From Salvator merianae (taxonomy: Eukaryota; Chordata; Lepidosauria; Squamata; Teiidae): DNA of 64,000 nucleotides. Made by a program: the position numbers and the translations under genes. The notes under the pieces were generated by a model. The model ran no database searches and had not been told where the DNA came from. It saw nothing but the letters and a program-made list of their open reading frames with translations. The stretch lies in assembly GCA_003586115.2 (NCBI GenBank), contig QVOM02000073.1:43757469-43821468 (forward strand), written 5' to 3'. How positions within the stretch are numbered: the first letter of the stretch is position 1; every line of letters begins with the position of its first letter. Below, in pieces: positions 33,999 through 46,369 of this stretch.

Positions 33999-34978
33999 AA
34001 TATTGCCTGTCCTCTTTTCCATCCATTTAGCCCCTTGCATGTATATATATGCATGCTTGGCACAGAGATGAAGACACAGATCTTTACCCATGCACTGAAG
34101 AGTATTTGAACCAGAGCCGTTGCCAGAGTCAGCCTGGCCAGCATTATATGGGCTAGTGTTATATGCAAGTGATGTATATCTGACATGCACACATACATCC
34201 TCCAGTGTGCAGTTATGCTCGCTTTTTAAAAATATAGTTCATGGTTAGGGAATTTATTTCTATCCTGATGCAGAAAACAGAAAAGTTTCTCCATTCCTCC
34301 ATGTTGCTTCCAGATGTTTCCAGAACACTCCAAAACATTGAACATTATGTTTTTTTAGAACACATGACTTCATCCCACAAGACTACTTTAGGGGATCCTT
34401 CTTCCTTTATTAAGACGGTTAGCACTCTCCCATATTCATTACAAAGTTGTTTAGCTCACAAAGCATTTCAACCATTTATAAGTTTTTTCAAGATACTGTG
34501 TTCAGAATGATTGTCTTCGAGAGAATGCCATATTTTTAAGCACCCTCCCTGTACCACAGAAGAAGCAGAAAACACCTGCAGTAGTCCGGATATTTTCAAA
34601 ATAGCAATTTAAAGCTAGTATCATCACAGGAACAGTGTTTCAGAATTTTATTTCACATAGTGTTGAAGCAGAGGAGAAATATAGATTTTGAGCAGCTACA
34701 GAGGCATATCCCACTTCCACTATACTCATGATTCAAAGGCCGCTATACTCGTTGAGGCAGTGTTGGCATTTCTTAGCTTTTGAAACAATTATTCATCTGT
34801 CCTAGACAACAGGAATATCATATATGTTGAGGAAAAAATTGTAATCCAAAAGTGTCTGGCCTGAGAACAAGCAAAGGTAACAACATTTTCTGCTGGATTA
34901 AATAGTTGGCCCAATTATTATAGCAGTTCTTCTGAAATTTTTCCAGCTCCACAGTATCTCTATCATATCATGACTAAG
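33999..34978. other. Intergenic DNA, nothing recognised
   Basis: No gene. The sequence to about 34210 may still belong to a mobile element, but I could not define it. Confidence 0.4.
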
Positions 34979-35895
34979 AGTACCTCCAGAGTAGAGGTGT
35001 GCAAATTTCATTTGTGTTCGAGCAGTTCAAATTGAACCAAACAGTTCAACCCAGTTTGAATTGAGACAAACCACCCCACTATTTGAAATGGGCTGATTCA
35101 ATTTGAACTGAACCAGTGGGGTTCAAACTGAGTTGAATCATTCAAAATTGGCCCCATCACTACAGCGTCAGAGCTTGTAGACATTAAAGAGGGATGATAC
35201 CATACTTCTCCAGGACAAAATCTATGCAAGTATGCAAATCTGCACCTTCTTAGGCAAGATTTGCACAATTGTTCAATTCTGTATCTTCTTAGGCAAGATT
35301 TGCACAATTGTGCATTACTTTTTAAATGTTTGAACAGTTTGTGAACTGTTTGAGGTTCGATCTAGAACTGGTCAAACTTGTTCAACATGGTTCTAGATTG
35401 AACTAAACTCAACAAGGTTTTGTTTGATGGGAATTGAACCTACAAATTTGAGTTCCTACACATCTTTGCTCCAGATAGCAGGAGACAATTCTGAGATCTT
35501 CTTTAGTTCCCACTCCACAATCACCTTTCACTGTCCTTCCAGACTGCAGGAGGCTATCCTGGGCTCTTACCTCCATCTGCCAGCTCCTTGCATTATTGTT
35601 ATTGTTGCAAATACTGGCATGCTAACCATGTACCTACCCAGTTCCCTCCCCCCCCCACTTTACTACCATCTGGGCATATTCAATAGGAACAATAACACAA
35701 GGGACTGGCAAACAGACTCAAGCAATTGCTATTGTGAGAAACCCAGCATCATTGCCAGATCTCTTATAATAGCAATGCTTCAGTATATCACCTCAGTATC
35801 CCAGGAGCATATTGGGAATGTCACAGATATGTGTGGCACTCCCATATAGTCCTGGGATAATCACAGATTTTAACCCACATCTGGAAACACCCTAA
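34979..35895 (+). mobile_element. Non-autonomous DNA element, family B copy 2, split by a hAT
   Basis: The left tip (34979-34990, ending CCTCCAGA) and the body (35468-35895, starting GCTCCAGATAGCAGGAGACA) together match family B copy 3, whose start is GTGCCTCCAGATGGCAAGAG. The right end reads TTTTAACCCACATCTGGAAA followed by CACCC. The gap between tip and body is a hAT-like element flanked by a near-perfect duplication of the terminal bases. Confidence 0.6.
34991..35467. mobile_element. hAT-like non-autonomous element inside family B copy 2
   Basis: It is flanked by CCTCCAGA (34983-34990) and GCTCCAGA (35468-35475), an 8-bp target duplication with one mismatch. The ends are inverted: left TAGAGGTGTGCAAATTT, right in reverse complement AAAGATGTGTAGGAA. 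The interior is rich in TTCAAATTGAAC-type inverted words and contains a direct repeat of about 43 bp (around 35240-35325, 'CTTCTTAGGCAAGATTTGCA' twice). There is no transposase. Confidence 0.62.
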
Positions 35896-36783
35896 AACTG
35901 TACAAAGTATTCTTACACCACAGATTTCTACAAAAACATTTTAATATTGACAATTCTATTCTCGATGCGTTTTCTGCACTCCTTGGTACCCTGGACCAAG
36001 CAGCCAAACCCCATCTTCTAAAAAATCAGTTACTGAAAAATCTCATTCTGGAAAAGGTCTAAGACTCACTGCACCCAGATCACATGCCTTAATGGCTTGA
36101 TAAGACAACACAATGGTAGGATTTATTATTATGAAAACTGGCCTGGATCAATGGTTTTAACAAACTGCCCAGCACAGTTTCATACTTGCTTTCCTGGTCA
36201 TTCACCACCAGCTCAGCTTCACTGTGCACTGTTCAGTTTCTTTTTATAAAACTGAAATGTGCACCACTTTATGTTGCTTTTATTAAACTACATTTGCCAC
36301 TTTGATACGCACTTTTAACTCCACTCCCCATTTATTTATCTGAATTCATGCCAACTTTCTATAGTCTCTTTTCATTTTTACAATGCTAAACAATCTTTTC
36401 TTTGCATTTCATTTACATTTAAGCAAAATATGGCATGCTATTCTATTTTGTGTGCTATTCAGAGAACAACTAAATGCAGATATTTTTTTTTAAAAAAAAA
36501 TGCCTACATCTTTGTTAAGGGACTCATCAAATCCTCCTGTTACTGAACAAGTGGAGTGTGAAATATGTTTGGTTCCGCATCCTTGGAGAATTGTGAGAAC
36601 TGGGTGGATTTCAGAATTCTACAGCTACATGAATGGCTGACATTTACAACAGCGAACAGGCAAGTTAAATCCATTATACAGTATAATTTGAAACAGCAGT
36701 TAATTTTAATGGAGTTTGCGTTGTAGTCTTTAGTTTGCTAGTTTTTGCTTTTATAAATGGGCATCAAAGATATTCAGCTGTCT
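35896..36783. other. Intergenic DNA, nothing recognised
   Basis: No gene. A T8/A9 inverted homopolymer pair lies at 36483-36500. Confidence 0.42.
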
Positions 36784-37212
36784 TATATATGTGAAAGTGC
36801 CTCCAGATGGCAAGAGGCAATCACAAGATCTAAAGAAGATCCCACGTTTGCCTCTTGTCGGCACCACCAGACACAGGAAGCAACCACAAGCCTACCTGCG
36901 CGTCTGCCAGCTAATTTTGTTATAATTACACTTGTAGCCCAGATCAAGCCAAACACCCACCCACTGTCCTTTGCTGTTCTTTTGCACAGCTGGCTGACAT
37001 CCAGGTAGCTACAAGAGGGATTATAACAAAACGAGCCAGCAGAAACAAGCATCGTTATTACAGGAAGTCTGGCATCGTTGCTGGTTTTTCTATAATAATG
37101 ATATTAGAGGATATCACCTCACTATCCTGGTATTATATCAGGAAAGCTTCAATTACCTCTGGCATTCTCGATATAGTCCTGAAACAATAATGGGTTTTAG
37201 CCCACATCTGCA
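36784..37212 (+). mobile_element. Non-autonomous DNA element, family B copy 3
   Basis: It starts near GTGCCTCCAGATGGCAAGAG (36796) and ends near GGGTTTTAGCCCACATCTGC (about 37193-37212). Shared interior words with copy 2 include 'ATATCACCTCA.TATCC', 'GG.ATTCTCGATATAGTCCTG' or its variant, and 'AATA.TGGGTTTTA.CCCACATCTG'. This is the most complete uninterrupted copy in the window. Confidence 0.6.
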
Positions 37213-37286
37213 GGCAGTTTTATACTAGCAAATACAACTTCCTGCGTTTCATCCATGCATTTACTCTAGATATAACTCATGTTAAA

Positions 37287-37450
37287 GATTATTTATTTAT
37301 TTATTTATTTGCATTTTTATCCCACCCTATACCCGAAGTTCGCAGGGTGGGTTGCAACAATTTAAAAAAAAAAAAAAGTAAAAGGCACGCAATAAAGCAG
37401 TAGCCTAAAAGTAGGGAGGGAAAGCTATACCTTTAGCCAAAGGCAAGCAT
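37287..37450. mobile_element. (TTTA)-headed retroposon fragment
   Basis: A TTTATTTA run (37289-37310) is followed by 'ATTTTTATCCCACCCTATACC' and 'CGCAGGGTGGG', then an A14 run. The same layout (TTTATTTATTTGATTTCTAT, 'CCATCCCATTGCCC') occurs at about 47600. It looks like the reverse of a reptile LINE or SINE 3' end with an AAAT tail. The family is not assigned. Confidence 0.5.
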
Positions 37451-39630
37451 AAATAGGTATATTTATCTTGATATACTATTTTGTTTGTTTGTTTTAGTCA
37501 AATAATTATTTTAGTTTCCTAATTCATTTTGTAGTGGTTCATCATTAGGCTGTGTTGTCAGCAAGTGGTGTTTTGATGCATGGTGGAATAAAGTATCATT
37601 CAATAATTACACGGTATAAGTAACTACCACTAGGTTCCACTAATGTGCCCTGCCATGTTAGCTGCCACTGCTCACACTGTACTTAAGGTTCTACTTTAAG
37701 AAAGATCCGAAACTGAACTTTCATTGAGGCCACCTTTACATGCTGCAGTGGGAGTGACCAAAGGTGACCCCCACACATAGCATTTATACATCCCTCTGCC
37801 CTGAACCAGCAGCTTCTGCTGCTGCCCTGAAGTAACTGACAGGGGGGCCCAGATGTGAGTGTGGCATTTTGGCACACTCTGCCCCATCAGCTGTTTGGCC
37901 ACTTAATCTGAATCAGCTAGGGAGTGTCTTACCTGAACAGTGCAACCGTTGGTTGCAAACGGCAATAAAACAACTGTAAAGCAGCACCCTAACCATCCTC
38001 AAGCCAACTTGGAAAGCGTTGGTTTAAATGGCCTCCACAAGAGGCCTATCTAGTCCAGAAGCTTGTTCTGACAGTTGCCAATAAGAGCCATCCATAAGCA
38101 CACTAGAGGGAATGTGTAACAATCTCCCAGCAGCTGACTTTTAGAAGTATACTACCTCCAACAACAGTCACACTGAGCTTTCTCAGAAAAACCAAACAAA
38201 TATTTATGTGTCTTTTTGAATGAACAATTCTGATAGCCTTTGAGTCAGATCAATGATGTTTCTTCTGTAGAAGTGAGTACTCTATCTGAATACAGTAGTG
38301 TCCAGCAATGGCACACAGGAACTGCCAAAAACCACTGTTTGTAGGTTTACTAGCCTTTAAGAAGTCCACTGTACACAGCAAATCTCTCTTTCATCTATTC
38401 AGATTGGTTCAAATCAAAGAAATATTTGTTGTGTGCAATAGGCTTTAAAGTGCAACAAATCTGTACATGGCAGTTCCAGGTGCTTCCAGCTGACCACTAT
38501 TGCTTTATGTCATAATTTAAGGGTGTGTTTGGACTAGCTGTTTCAGTCACCTACTGAGTGAATTTGACCCTGGGGGGGCCAAACAGGAAATAAGAAAATT
38601 CGCCTTACTCCACCTCCAAGCCTGTAATTAGGCAACCGTTCAACAGCCAGGAGAAAACTCTCAGGTTGCCTTAGAACTGAAAGGCAAGCACCCTTACCAA
38701 ACCACAGCCTTAAAGAAACCCATCGGACAATAGGACAGTCAATGAGGGGCACCAGCAAGCTCTTGCCAGCACCAGGAACTTTTGAACTCAGTTAAACAGA
38801 TCGAAGGAAGTTGAAACTGCAGCTAAAATAATTCCTCCTATCTTGCCTTCTTTAGATTAGAAATGTACTTAAAAAGCAGACTAGACTTTGTATAATAATG
38901 CAGAGTGGGGAGAAAGAGAGACTTCAGTTTTAGAATGATTTTGTCTGCAAACAAAAAAACCTGGCAGTTAAGGAGTTAAGGAGTTGGAAATTGCTTCAGC
39001 AAAGAGACGGGGATTTCTTACCGAGTGACCAATTAGGGAGCAGCATCCCTTCCAGTCTTAATAGGTTGTCTGTTGAAGTGAGTGGGCTGCACTTCAGGTA
39101 AGTTTTGATTCATATAGTAAATAAATAACTGTGTTTGGAAGGCTTTTTCCCATGCACCTAGGAATTATTTGTTCACTTTATTCAGGCGGTTTTAAAAATT
39201 GCTGGTATGATCATACCCTTTAACTTTCATTCTCGATTCTTGTGAAAATATGTTCAGTTTCTTTTTTGAACAGATATGTCTTTTTAAAAAACAAAAGCAG
39301 GAGCCATGGGTTCCTATGCCTATCAAGCTGTATTCCAACGCAGATGGATGCCAGCTCATTGGTTTTGTTGCACAGTTATGCTAAACCCAAAATGCACATC
39401 TAGTGGCCACAGCATTTGCAAGTTGTATTCCACTAAGAACTTAGAAGGCCACAGGATAGTCTGACATAAAGCAACAAGACTTAGCAAAATGTATGCAAAA
39501 TATAAAAGCATGAGCAATGCTTAGTTACACTGATGAGGCATACATTTGTCCATGCTATGGCTTTATAGACGTAGCATAGCTGAATCTAAAAAAAACCTGT
39601 TCGTATGTGTGTATGTGCATCTGCGCACAT
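37451..39630. other. Intergenic DNA with a CR1-like fragment
   Basis: No gene. At about 38020-38180 the minus strand reads 'CTTCTGGACTAGATAGGCC' and more of a CR1-like 3' end without its tail. The rest is unclassified. Confidence 0.42.
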
Positions 39631-39730
39631 ACATAAGAACATAAGAAATGCCCCACTGGATTGAACCCATGGCTCATCTAGTTCAGCAGTCTGTTCTCAC
39701 ATTGGCCAAAGAGATGCAGTGAAAAGCATA
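39631..39730 (-). mobile_element. CR1-type LINE 3'-end fragment
   Basis: On the minus strand it reads 'CTGCTGAACTAGATGAGCCA' and ends 'TTTCTTATGTTCTTATGT', the tail type seen at 10677-10694 and 41136-41148. It is short and 5'-truncated. Confidence 0.6.
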
Positions 39731-40494
39731 CCAGCAAAATATGAACACACACAACCCTCAGCTCACAGAAACAGATTTCAGCTGCACTAACTAGTACACA
39801 TTCACTTTATACACACAAGGAAAATATCCATACATAAGTTTGACCTAATATTGAATTGCTAGGTTTTTTAGTGTGTGAACTACTGATTGTCTTATTAAAA
39901 TCCAGATATCTAAACAAGCTAAATCCAAATATTTTGGATTATGTTCATGGCTTCTGTATTCTGTATTTCCTTCTTGGCTCCATTAATAATGATGACTATT
40001 CTACAGATAAGAGCAAAACATTCTTTAGCCTCCTTTTTCTTCAAGTTACTTTATATTTACTCAGCACCTCATTTCAACATTTTTCAATTATAAAGTTTCA
40101 GTTTTATACACATTTTTTTCAGAATTTACTGTGGAATTTAGTAGTACATCTAAATTAAAAAGCATCAGTTTGGATAACGAAAGTTCTTGTGTCACCTTGA
40201 AAGTCCTACCAACTATTGCAAAACATATTTCTCCTATTTTTTCTGGAGATTCTCACAGACCAGAATATATTTGTATATCATTGTCTGCACCTTGTAATAA
40301 CTCCCTGTATTAGACACATCTAATTTTCCCCAAAGCCATAGCTGAGGATGCATACGTATCCTTGCTTTTTATTCTAAGGTTCCCTCACTATTGTTTTAAA
40401 CATCTGGTTATAATTGCATATTCATAACTCAAAAATGTGTCCATTTTGGTCATCTATAGCTATTGTGCCAGCAAGCATCATTGTACCTCTTCAT
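39731..40494. other. Intergenic DNA, nothing recognised
   Basis: No gene. A 100-codon + strand frame (39856-40158) is AT-rich with no motif. Confidence 0.42.
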
Positions 40495-41148
40495 AAATAT
40501 ATGGTGAGAGCACACTGGAATATTGCGTACAATTCTGGTCACCACACCTAAAAAAGGATATTGTGGAAATGGCTTAGAAAGGGCAGAAAAGGGCGACCTG
40601 AATGATCAAGAGGTTGGAACGCCTCCCTTACGAGATCAGGCTGCAACATCTAGGCCTCTTTAGCCTTGAAAGACAGCATTTAAGAGGGGACCTGACTGAA
40701 ATATATAAAATCATGCACAGTGTGGAAAAGGTGGATAGAGAAAAAATCTTTTTTGTATAGCACAACACTAGAACAAGAAGGCACTCTATGAAGTTGATGG
40801 ACAAGAGAATTAAGATTAACAAGGGAAAGTATTTTTTCACCAGAGGATCCTTGGTCTATAAAATTTACTACCAGAAGAGGTGGTGACAGCGATCAGGCTA
40901 GATAGCTTTATGAAAGGATTAGACAAATTCATGGAGATTAGTTATATCAGTGACTACTAGAATGGATGGCTAGGTACTGCCTCCAGGTTGAGACCTTTTC
41001 AGGGAGTTGAGAGCAGGTGAAGGTTTTGCCTTTGTCTTCTGCTTGAGATTTCCCAGAAGCCATTGGTGGGCCACTGTGTGAGACAGGATGAAGGACTAGA
41101 AGGGTTGTGGTCCAATCCAACACAACTCCTCTTATGTTCTTATCCTAA
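40495..41148 (+). mobile_element. CR1-type LINE, C-terminal coding remnant and 3' end
   Basis: Decayed translation gives the CR1 C-terminal block: 'EIRLQHLGLFSLERQ' and 'HLRGDLTEIYKIMHS' (about 40630-40720), equivalent to the 'RL..LGMFSLQKRRLRGDMI' part of the intact copy at 13.6 kb. The non-coding 3' end follows ('TGGATGGCTAGGTACTGCCT', 'GGGCCACTGTGTGAGACA') and the CTTATGTT tail. Frameshifts and stops interrupt it. Confidence 0.75.
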
Positions 41149-41211
41149 TTGGCTGAGCTAATCTGAAGGATCAAATGTTCATTTGTTAAGGAGCAAAATC
41201 TTTGCAGTTCA

Positions 41212-41754
41212 GGGCCTTTCTACACTTACCTGAGATCTGAAACAAGAGGCCGCAAAGGCCACTTTAGATCCTCATCACTCCACACTTTAGTATGGATCTA
41301 TGAAGTCCCACCCACTATTAGTATACTCCATCTACATTGAACAGAGCATAATCCCAATCAGAGAGCCCTGATTGAGATTACCTGTAGACCTAGACATCAA
41401 GGTCTACCAGTGGACCACTGCTGCCTAGTCCAGAATATGGAGGCATGCAGAAGACATGCCTCCATGGTCCAGACTAGCAGGAGACCCATATTGGCAGTGC
41501 ACCAAAGTGGCCCACCAAAGTTACCCAAGCTCTGAGACTAGAAGCTTTTGTTTATAGCCCTTTGGAGTGCTTTAGCCTGGCCCCAAAGCTCATATGAGCT
41601 TCAGGGCCAAGAGCGGACTAGTCTGAACCAGTATTGCTGTGCAGACAGTGTTGTTCCACACAATGCCTTTTCATGGTCCAAGCCAGTAGGCCTGGCTGGT
41701 CCAGACCCACTGGTTAGGGCTATGGAGAGGTGAGTGCAGAAAGGTCTTTGGATT
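41212..41754. mobile_element. Non-autonomous DNA element, family C copy 1
   Basis: The ends are inverted: left CAGGGCCTTTCTACACTTAC, right in reverse complement CAAAGACCTTTCTGCACTCA. Interior blocks are shared with 43398-43824: 'AGCAGGAGACCCATATTGGC', 'AAAGCTCATATGAGCTTCAG' and 'GTCCAGACCCACTGGTTAG' or near variants. The CAGGG start suggests hAT, but I could not find a matching 8-bp duplication at the edges. Confidence 0.6.
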
Positions 41755-43397
41755 TATAGAAGCAAGGGAAAATTGCCCATGTGTCTGGGTTCAAAACTTT
41801 TAAAGGGAAAGTTCTCAGGATTGGAAAAGTGAAAATATAGAAATACCAAAGACAAGGAAATTATAAGATGAAAAGCATGTTGTGGACTGAGAAATAAAAA
41901 TGGGACTTGAAAGTGAATAGTACATGAGAAAAAGAAAAAGATCACAGAAATCAGAGAATACAGGCAAAAACAGCTATCATGCAAAGTAGGAACTCACTTG
42001 CACATGTGACAGGACATTTAATATACATTAAGAGATGATGCAATACTAGCTATTCACAAGAAAGATTGCCAAAAGAAAACCTGGGATGCAGTATGAGTTA
42101 TGGCTGCTAGGAGAGCTGAAAAAGAAAAATGAATCTGGATGAAATTATGCATAGATCACAGAATAGTAGCGGTTTGTAAGATGGGGCATAAAGTAGTAAG
42201 CAACTGTCATGGCTAAGCAGTGAGCAAGACATAAAAGAGTCAAAGTGTTAAGGCAGAGTATAAATGTGACAAAATGCATGCGTACACACTCATGGAGACA
42301 TATGCACGTGCATATAGGATATGTGTGTATGTATGTATGTATCATCATCCTCATATTATTATTATGTATATATCATAATTCTGAATAACTGTACTATAAA
42401 CAATGAACAAATGCTTCAATAATAACTTCAATAATAACATATCATTAACATTTGTAATAATTTTCTATTTTGTCATGGGAATAGCAGGGAAAATAGTTTC
42501 TACACCCTTTTTTTCAAACACGACAATTAGTAAAACTTGAACTGGCTTTGTAACTTCAACTCCTTGACCTAAACCCTTAAAATTTTCTTGCATTCAGGCC
42601 ATTGCAGCAAAAGGCTGCAAAAATTGATCATCAGACAGGATACACCATTCAACAGGCAGAGTTTGAATTCATCTAATCAAGCATTGGTCTTATCACAGCA
42701 TGTAGAAAGCATATTGAACTTATTCCAAAAAACAGAACAAAAAAAAGCAGTATAATATATTACACCTTCTGATCAGTAAGAGATGGGGTCAGAAAAGTGA
42801 CTCTGAAGAAATAATACTGCTTTGATTTTTACCGAAGAGTTTTATTTTGTCTTGTTTTGGTTTTTTGGCTTGTCCTTAGTATGATCTCCAGACAATAAAC
42901 AAAAATTACTGGCAGTCATTGTAGATTGTTTTTCAAAACTGCTGACTGTGAAGTAAACAAATATGGTCAATCAAACCTCAAAAAAAATTGTCAGTACTGC
43001 CAATGGAAATAATTTTGGATAAAAATCTGAGAAGCTTAGTGCCTTTGCAAAATTCACTGAAATGAAACACAATTGTGTGGGGTCCATGGGAAGCTGTGCC
43101 ATTCTACAATTCTCCTTTATCCAAGCAGAGAACGCACAGAGTAATAATAGTATAATGAAATTTGTCAGCATGGATAAATGGAAATCTAACACTAAGGATA
43201 GACCTAACCATAGCAGCCTGCCATGACAATTCCCAGCAATCTTTTTTTTTAAAAAAAAAAAATGGCTTTAAGAGAACCAAAATGAAAACAAGTATCACTT
43301 ATATCTTTTTTCTGGGGGGAGGGATAACTGATAGCAAGTGTTGGTCTGTTACTGAGCCCAGTTTTTGGTGCTATCTTTAAAGCTCCTTGCAAAATTA
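41755..43397. other. Intergenic DNA with (GTAT)n
   Basis: No gene. There is a (GTAT)5 run at about 42323-42342. The region is A-rich on the + strand at 41750-42100. No repeat family is recognised. Confidence 0.42.
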
Positions 43398-43824
43398 AGA
43401 GCCTTTCTGCACTCGTTGGTATTCCTTGAAGAATGGGAGGCCCTACCCGTTGCTTCTACACTCCATCCACACAGGATGGAACACAATCCAGATTAGGAGG
43501 TTCTCGTCTGGATTACCACTAGTCCTCAATAACGTAATTGAAGTAATGCCTCTGTGTTCCAAACCACCAGGAGACCCATTTTGGCAGTACACAAAACTGT
43601 GCCACCAAAATGGATTCCTATCCCTTCAGAGCCCTTGGAGGCCAACTATGAAGCTCATGTGAGCTTTAGGGCCAGTATGGAGTCTGCTCTGGACCAGTGC
43701 TATTGTGCAGTTGGCACTGTCCCAAACCATGCATTGCTGTAACTGGACCAGTGGGCCTCACTCGTCCACACCCTCTGGTTAGAATCACAGCAAGGCTGTG
43801 CAGAAAGACTGTGAGGGACTTGCT
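43398..43824. mobile_element. Non-autonomous DNA element, family C copy 2
   Basis: The left end GAGCCTTTCTGCACTCG and right end GTGCAGAAAGACT are inverted and match family C copy 1 at 41212. Interior blocks 'CCAGGAGACCCATTTTGGCA', 'AAGCTCATGTGAGCTTTAGG' and 'CCTCTGGTTAGAATCACAG' align with copy 1, which is about 115 bp longer. No coding potential. Confidence 0.6.
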
Positions 43825-44154
43825 ATGCATAACCTTCTTGCTTTAAAAGGAAATCTGCTTGTATTCTGCATTAGGAAAACAAAAACAGATAGTTAACACA
43901 GGTATAGTATGTTCTTTTTTTTCCCAGAAACACTTAATGGAGACAACACATCCAATGCACAATTATCACACCCTGCCCAGAACTCCTCCCTCCCAATTTA
44001 AATTATTGATCTACACATTCTGTGAATCTCTGGCAGCTCCTTCCTGTACAAAAGTGTTCTTGAGTAAAAGTTTTTTCTGAGCAAATCTATTTCTGTAGAA
44101 ATATATTCCCATCTATTAGCATGTCCTCCGAGTCAGTGCCTGCTATTAGAAAAA

Positions 44155-44179
44155 GTATGTATGTATGTATGTATGTATG
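44155..44179. repeat. (GTAT)6 microsatellite
   Basis: Six GTAT units run into GCATGCA. Confidence 0.88.
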
Positions 44180-46369
44180 CATGCACATACATATGTATTA
44201 AAACTGGAAAAGAAAAGAAATAGTAGGGGATATCTTCTTATCATCCCCTGGAATGTCTGTGACCAGTGTCTAGAAATCCAGAATTCAGACACACCTAAGA
44301 AACAAATACCACATTTAAAGAAGCAAAACACTGAAATGAGTAGATTGAAAAAAAATACAGATTCAGAGGAATGCCCCACACTAGATATGAAAGCTCATTT
44401 TTTAATGTGATTTCCCCACAACACAAACTGATTTTAGGTGACGACAAATCTATAGGTAGCTACCTCCAAAGGAGAAATACCATATTTCCCCAGAAAATGG
44501 TGCCCAATTTTAATAATTTTATGTTATGCAAATTGCTATAGCACTCTGTACATGCACAGAGACTTTGGGATCATTAAAGATATTGGTTCTTATAGACAAG
44601 CAACTGGTAGGCGATCCTTAGGTGAGGGGGAAGTGACCAGACATGTTCTTACACAATGTTACATTTATTAAGGGTACAAGGAAAAACACAAAGTTTCCCC
44701 AGCTAGTCAAGTAACTTCAATTTAGCAAGTAACAATCAATATACTTAATGGGATTATCTCCAGTAGCAGTCAAAAGTTAAAGCACACAATCTAAAATGTA
44801 AACAAGCAACCCTAGTTTTCTAAGTTGCCTTGGGGAGTGGGGAAAGAAACTTGAAAGAAGCCACAATGCTGAAAACCGGATCCAGGAAACAGTGTAACAA
44901 GTATAATTTGAATAGTAGAGAAGCACTGCTTTAAATCTTAGGCAATGTAAATTGGGTTTCCCTTAATCAAGCCTAATTAGTTGTGGTTTCCTGCAAAGCC
45001 ACCCTTCTATTCTGTAAAACCACAAAGAAATCCCCAAAGATTCATATTTACCTGTCTTGAAGACTTTTGCTGGTCCCATAACAAATCCCAGAGGAGGGGT
45101 TTCCAAGTTCTCTCTCCCCTCTCCTCTTTCGGATTAATTTACTGAATTTAACAAGAACCAGCACATATGCAAAAAGGGGTTGAAAAAGTGTCAGCTCCAA
45201 GTATCATGTTTACTTATTTCCGTTGTATGGCTAATTAGTTTCTTGCTGGGACCTGAGGTCAAAGTCCATGATTTTGCAATGAACTGTTATCCCTTTTCAG
45301 CACTCTTTGTTAGACATTCGCTGTACATATTAGCTTTTAATAGAAACGTCTTGGAGCATTACTGTAATAGTAATCCTATTTCTGCCCCAGAATTTAAAGT
45401 ATGGGGGGGGGGGATTTTGAGAAAACTGTTCTTTGGAGGTGGTTTTCCTCAGTCTCGAGCGCCTTTCCTCTGATAACTTTCTAATGACAAGCAAATATAT
45501 TTTTATTCCAGCAGCGTTTGTAAGCTATTACTATTACAGCCACTGCAAATGCTGTTGATGCTCAAATTGATTTTACAGATATTTTAGCTGCCAACTCTAT
45601 TTCTTGCCACATAAAGCTTTTTTCTGAAAAAAAAATCCTAAAATCACCGTATTTCCTGTTTTAAATTTTTCCTGTATTCTTTGTGATATTACAGGTTTAT
45701 CTTATCTGCCATTGCATCTTATATGGCAGAAAATACCATATTTTTACATTAACATTTTTATATTAACATTTTTATTTTGCATTTTATTTGGAGGGGGGAG
45801 GTTAAGCATTTTTTGGTGGAGAAATAGGACAGAACTTTTACCAATAGTTGTGTTGTCACTGCAGTCAATGTCTGGTACAGCTGTACTGCTTTTTCTTACT
45901 CAGCAGGGAGTAGGACATAGTTCAGCAGTAAATAATCAGTTTTGCATGCAGAAAGTACCAGGATCAGTCTCAGTTATCTCTCTGGAAAAAGTCAAAAGTC
46001 AATAGCAAACCTTGGTATTCTTTCCAAAAAAAACTGCAAGGACAATATCCGTGTATTTAGAAGGAACTAGGCTCAGCAAAAAGATACCTTCGCCATTGGT
46101 AGAAGTCAAAATGGAAGAACGTGTGAAAAGTAAAAAATAATCCTTAGCTACAAATTTATGCTAAGGTGGAGAAACCTATGGCCCCTTCCAGGTGCATTCT
46201 ACTGTCATCTCACTGGTCATGTTAGCTGGAACAGATGGAACCTGGAGTTCCAAAACATCTGGAGAGCCACCATTCTCTCATACTTGTGCATACAGATCAG
46301 CAAACTGGGCCCCGCCCAGTTTAAACTTTTAGGCTTATGCCTTGGGTGAGGGCAACTGCAAGCCTCCAG
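44180..46369. other. Intergenic DNA, nothing firmly recognised
   Basis: No gene. At 46225-46270, 'GGAGTTCCAAAACATCTGGA' resembles a widespread reptile repeat word. There is a G-run at 45402-45412. Confidence 0.4.
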
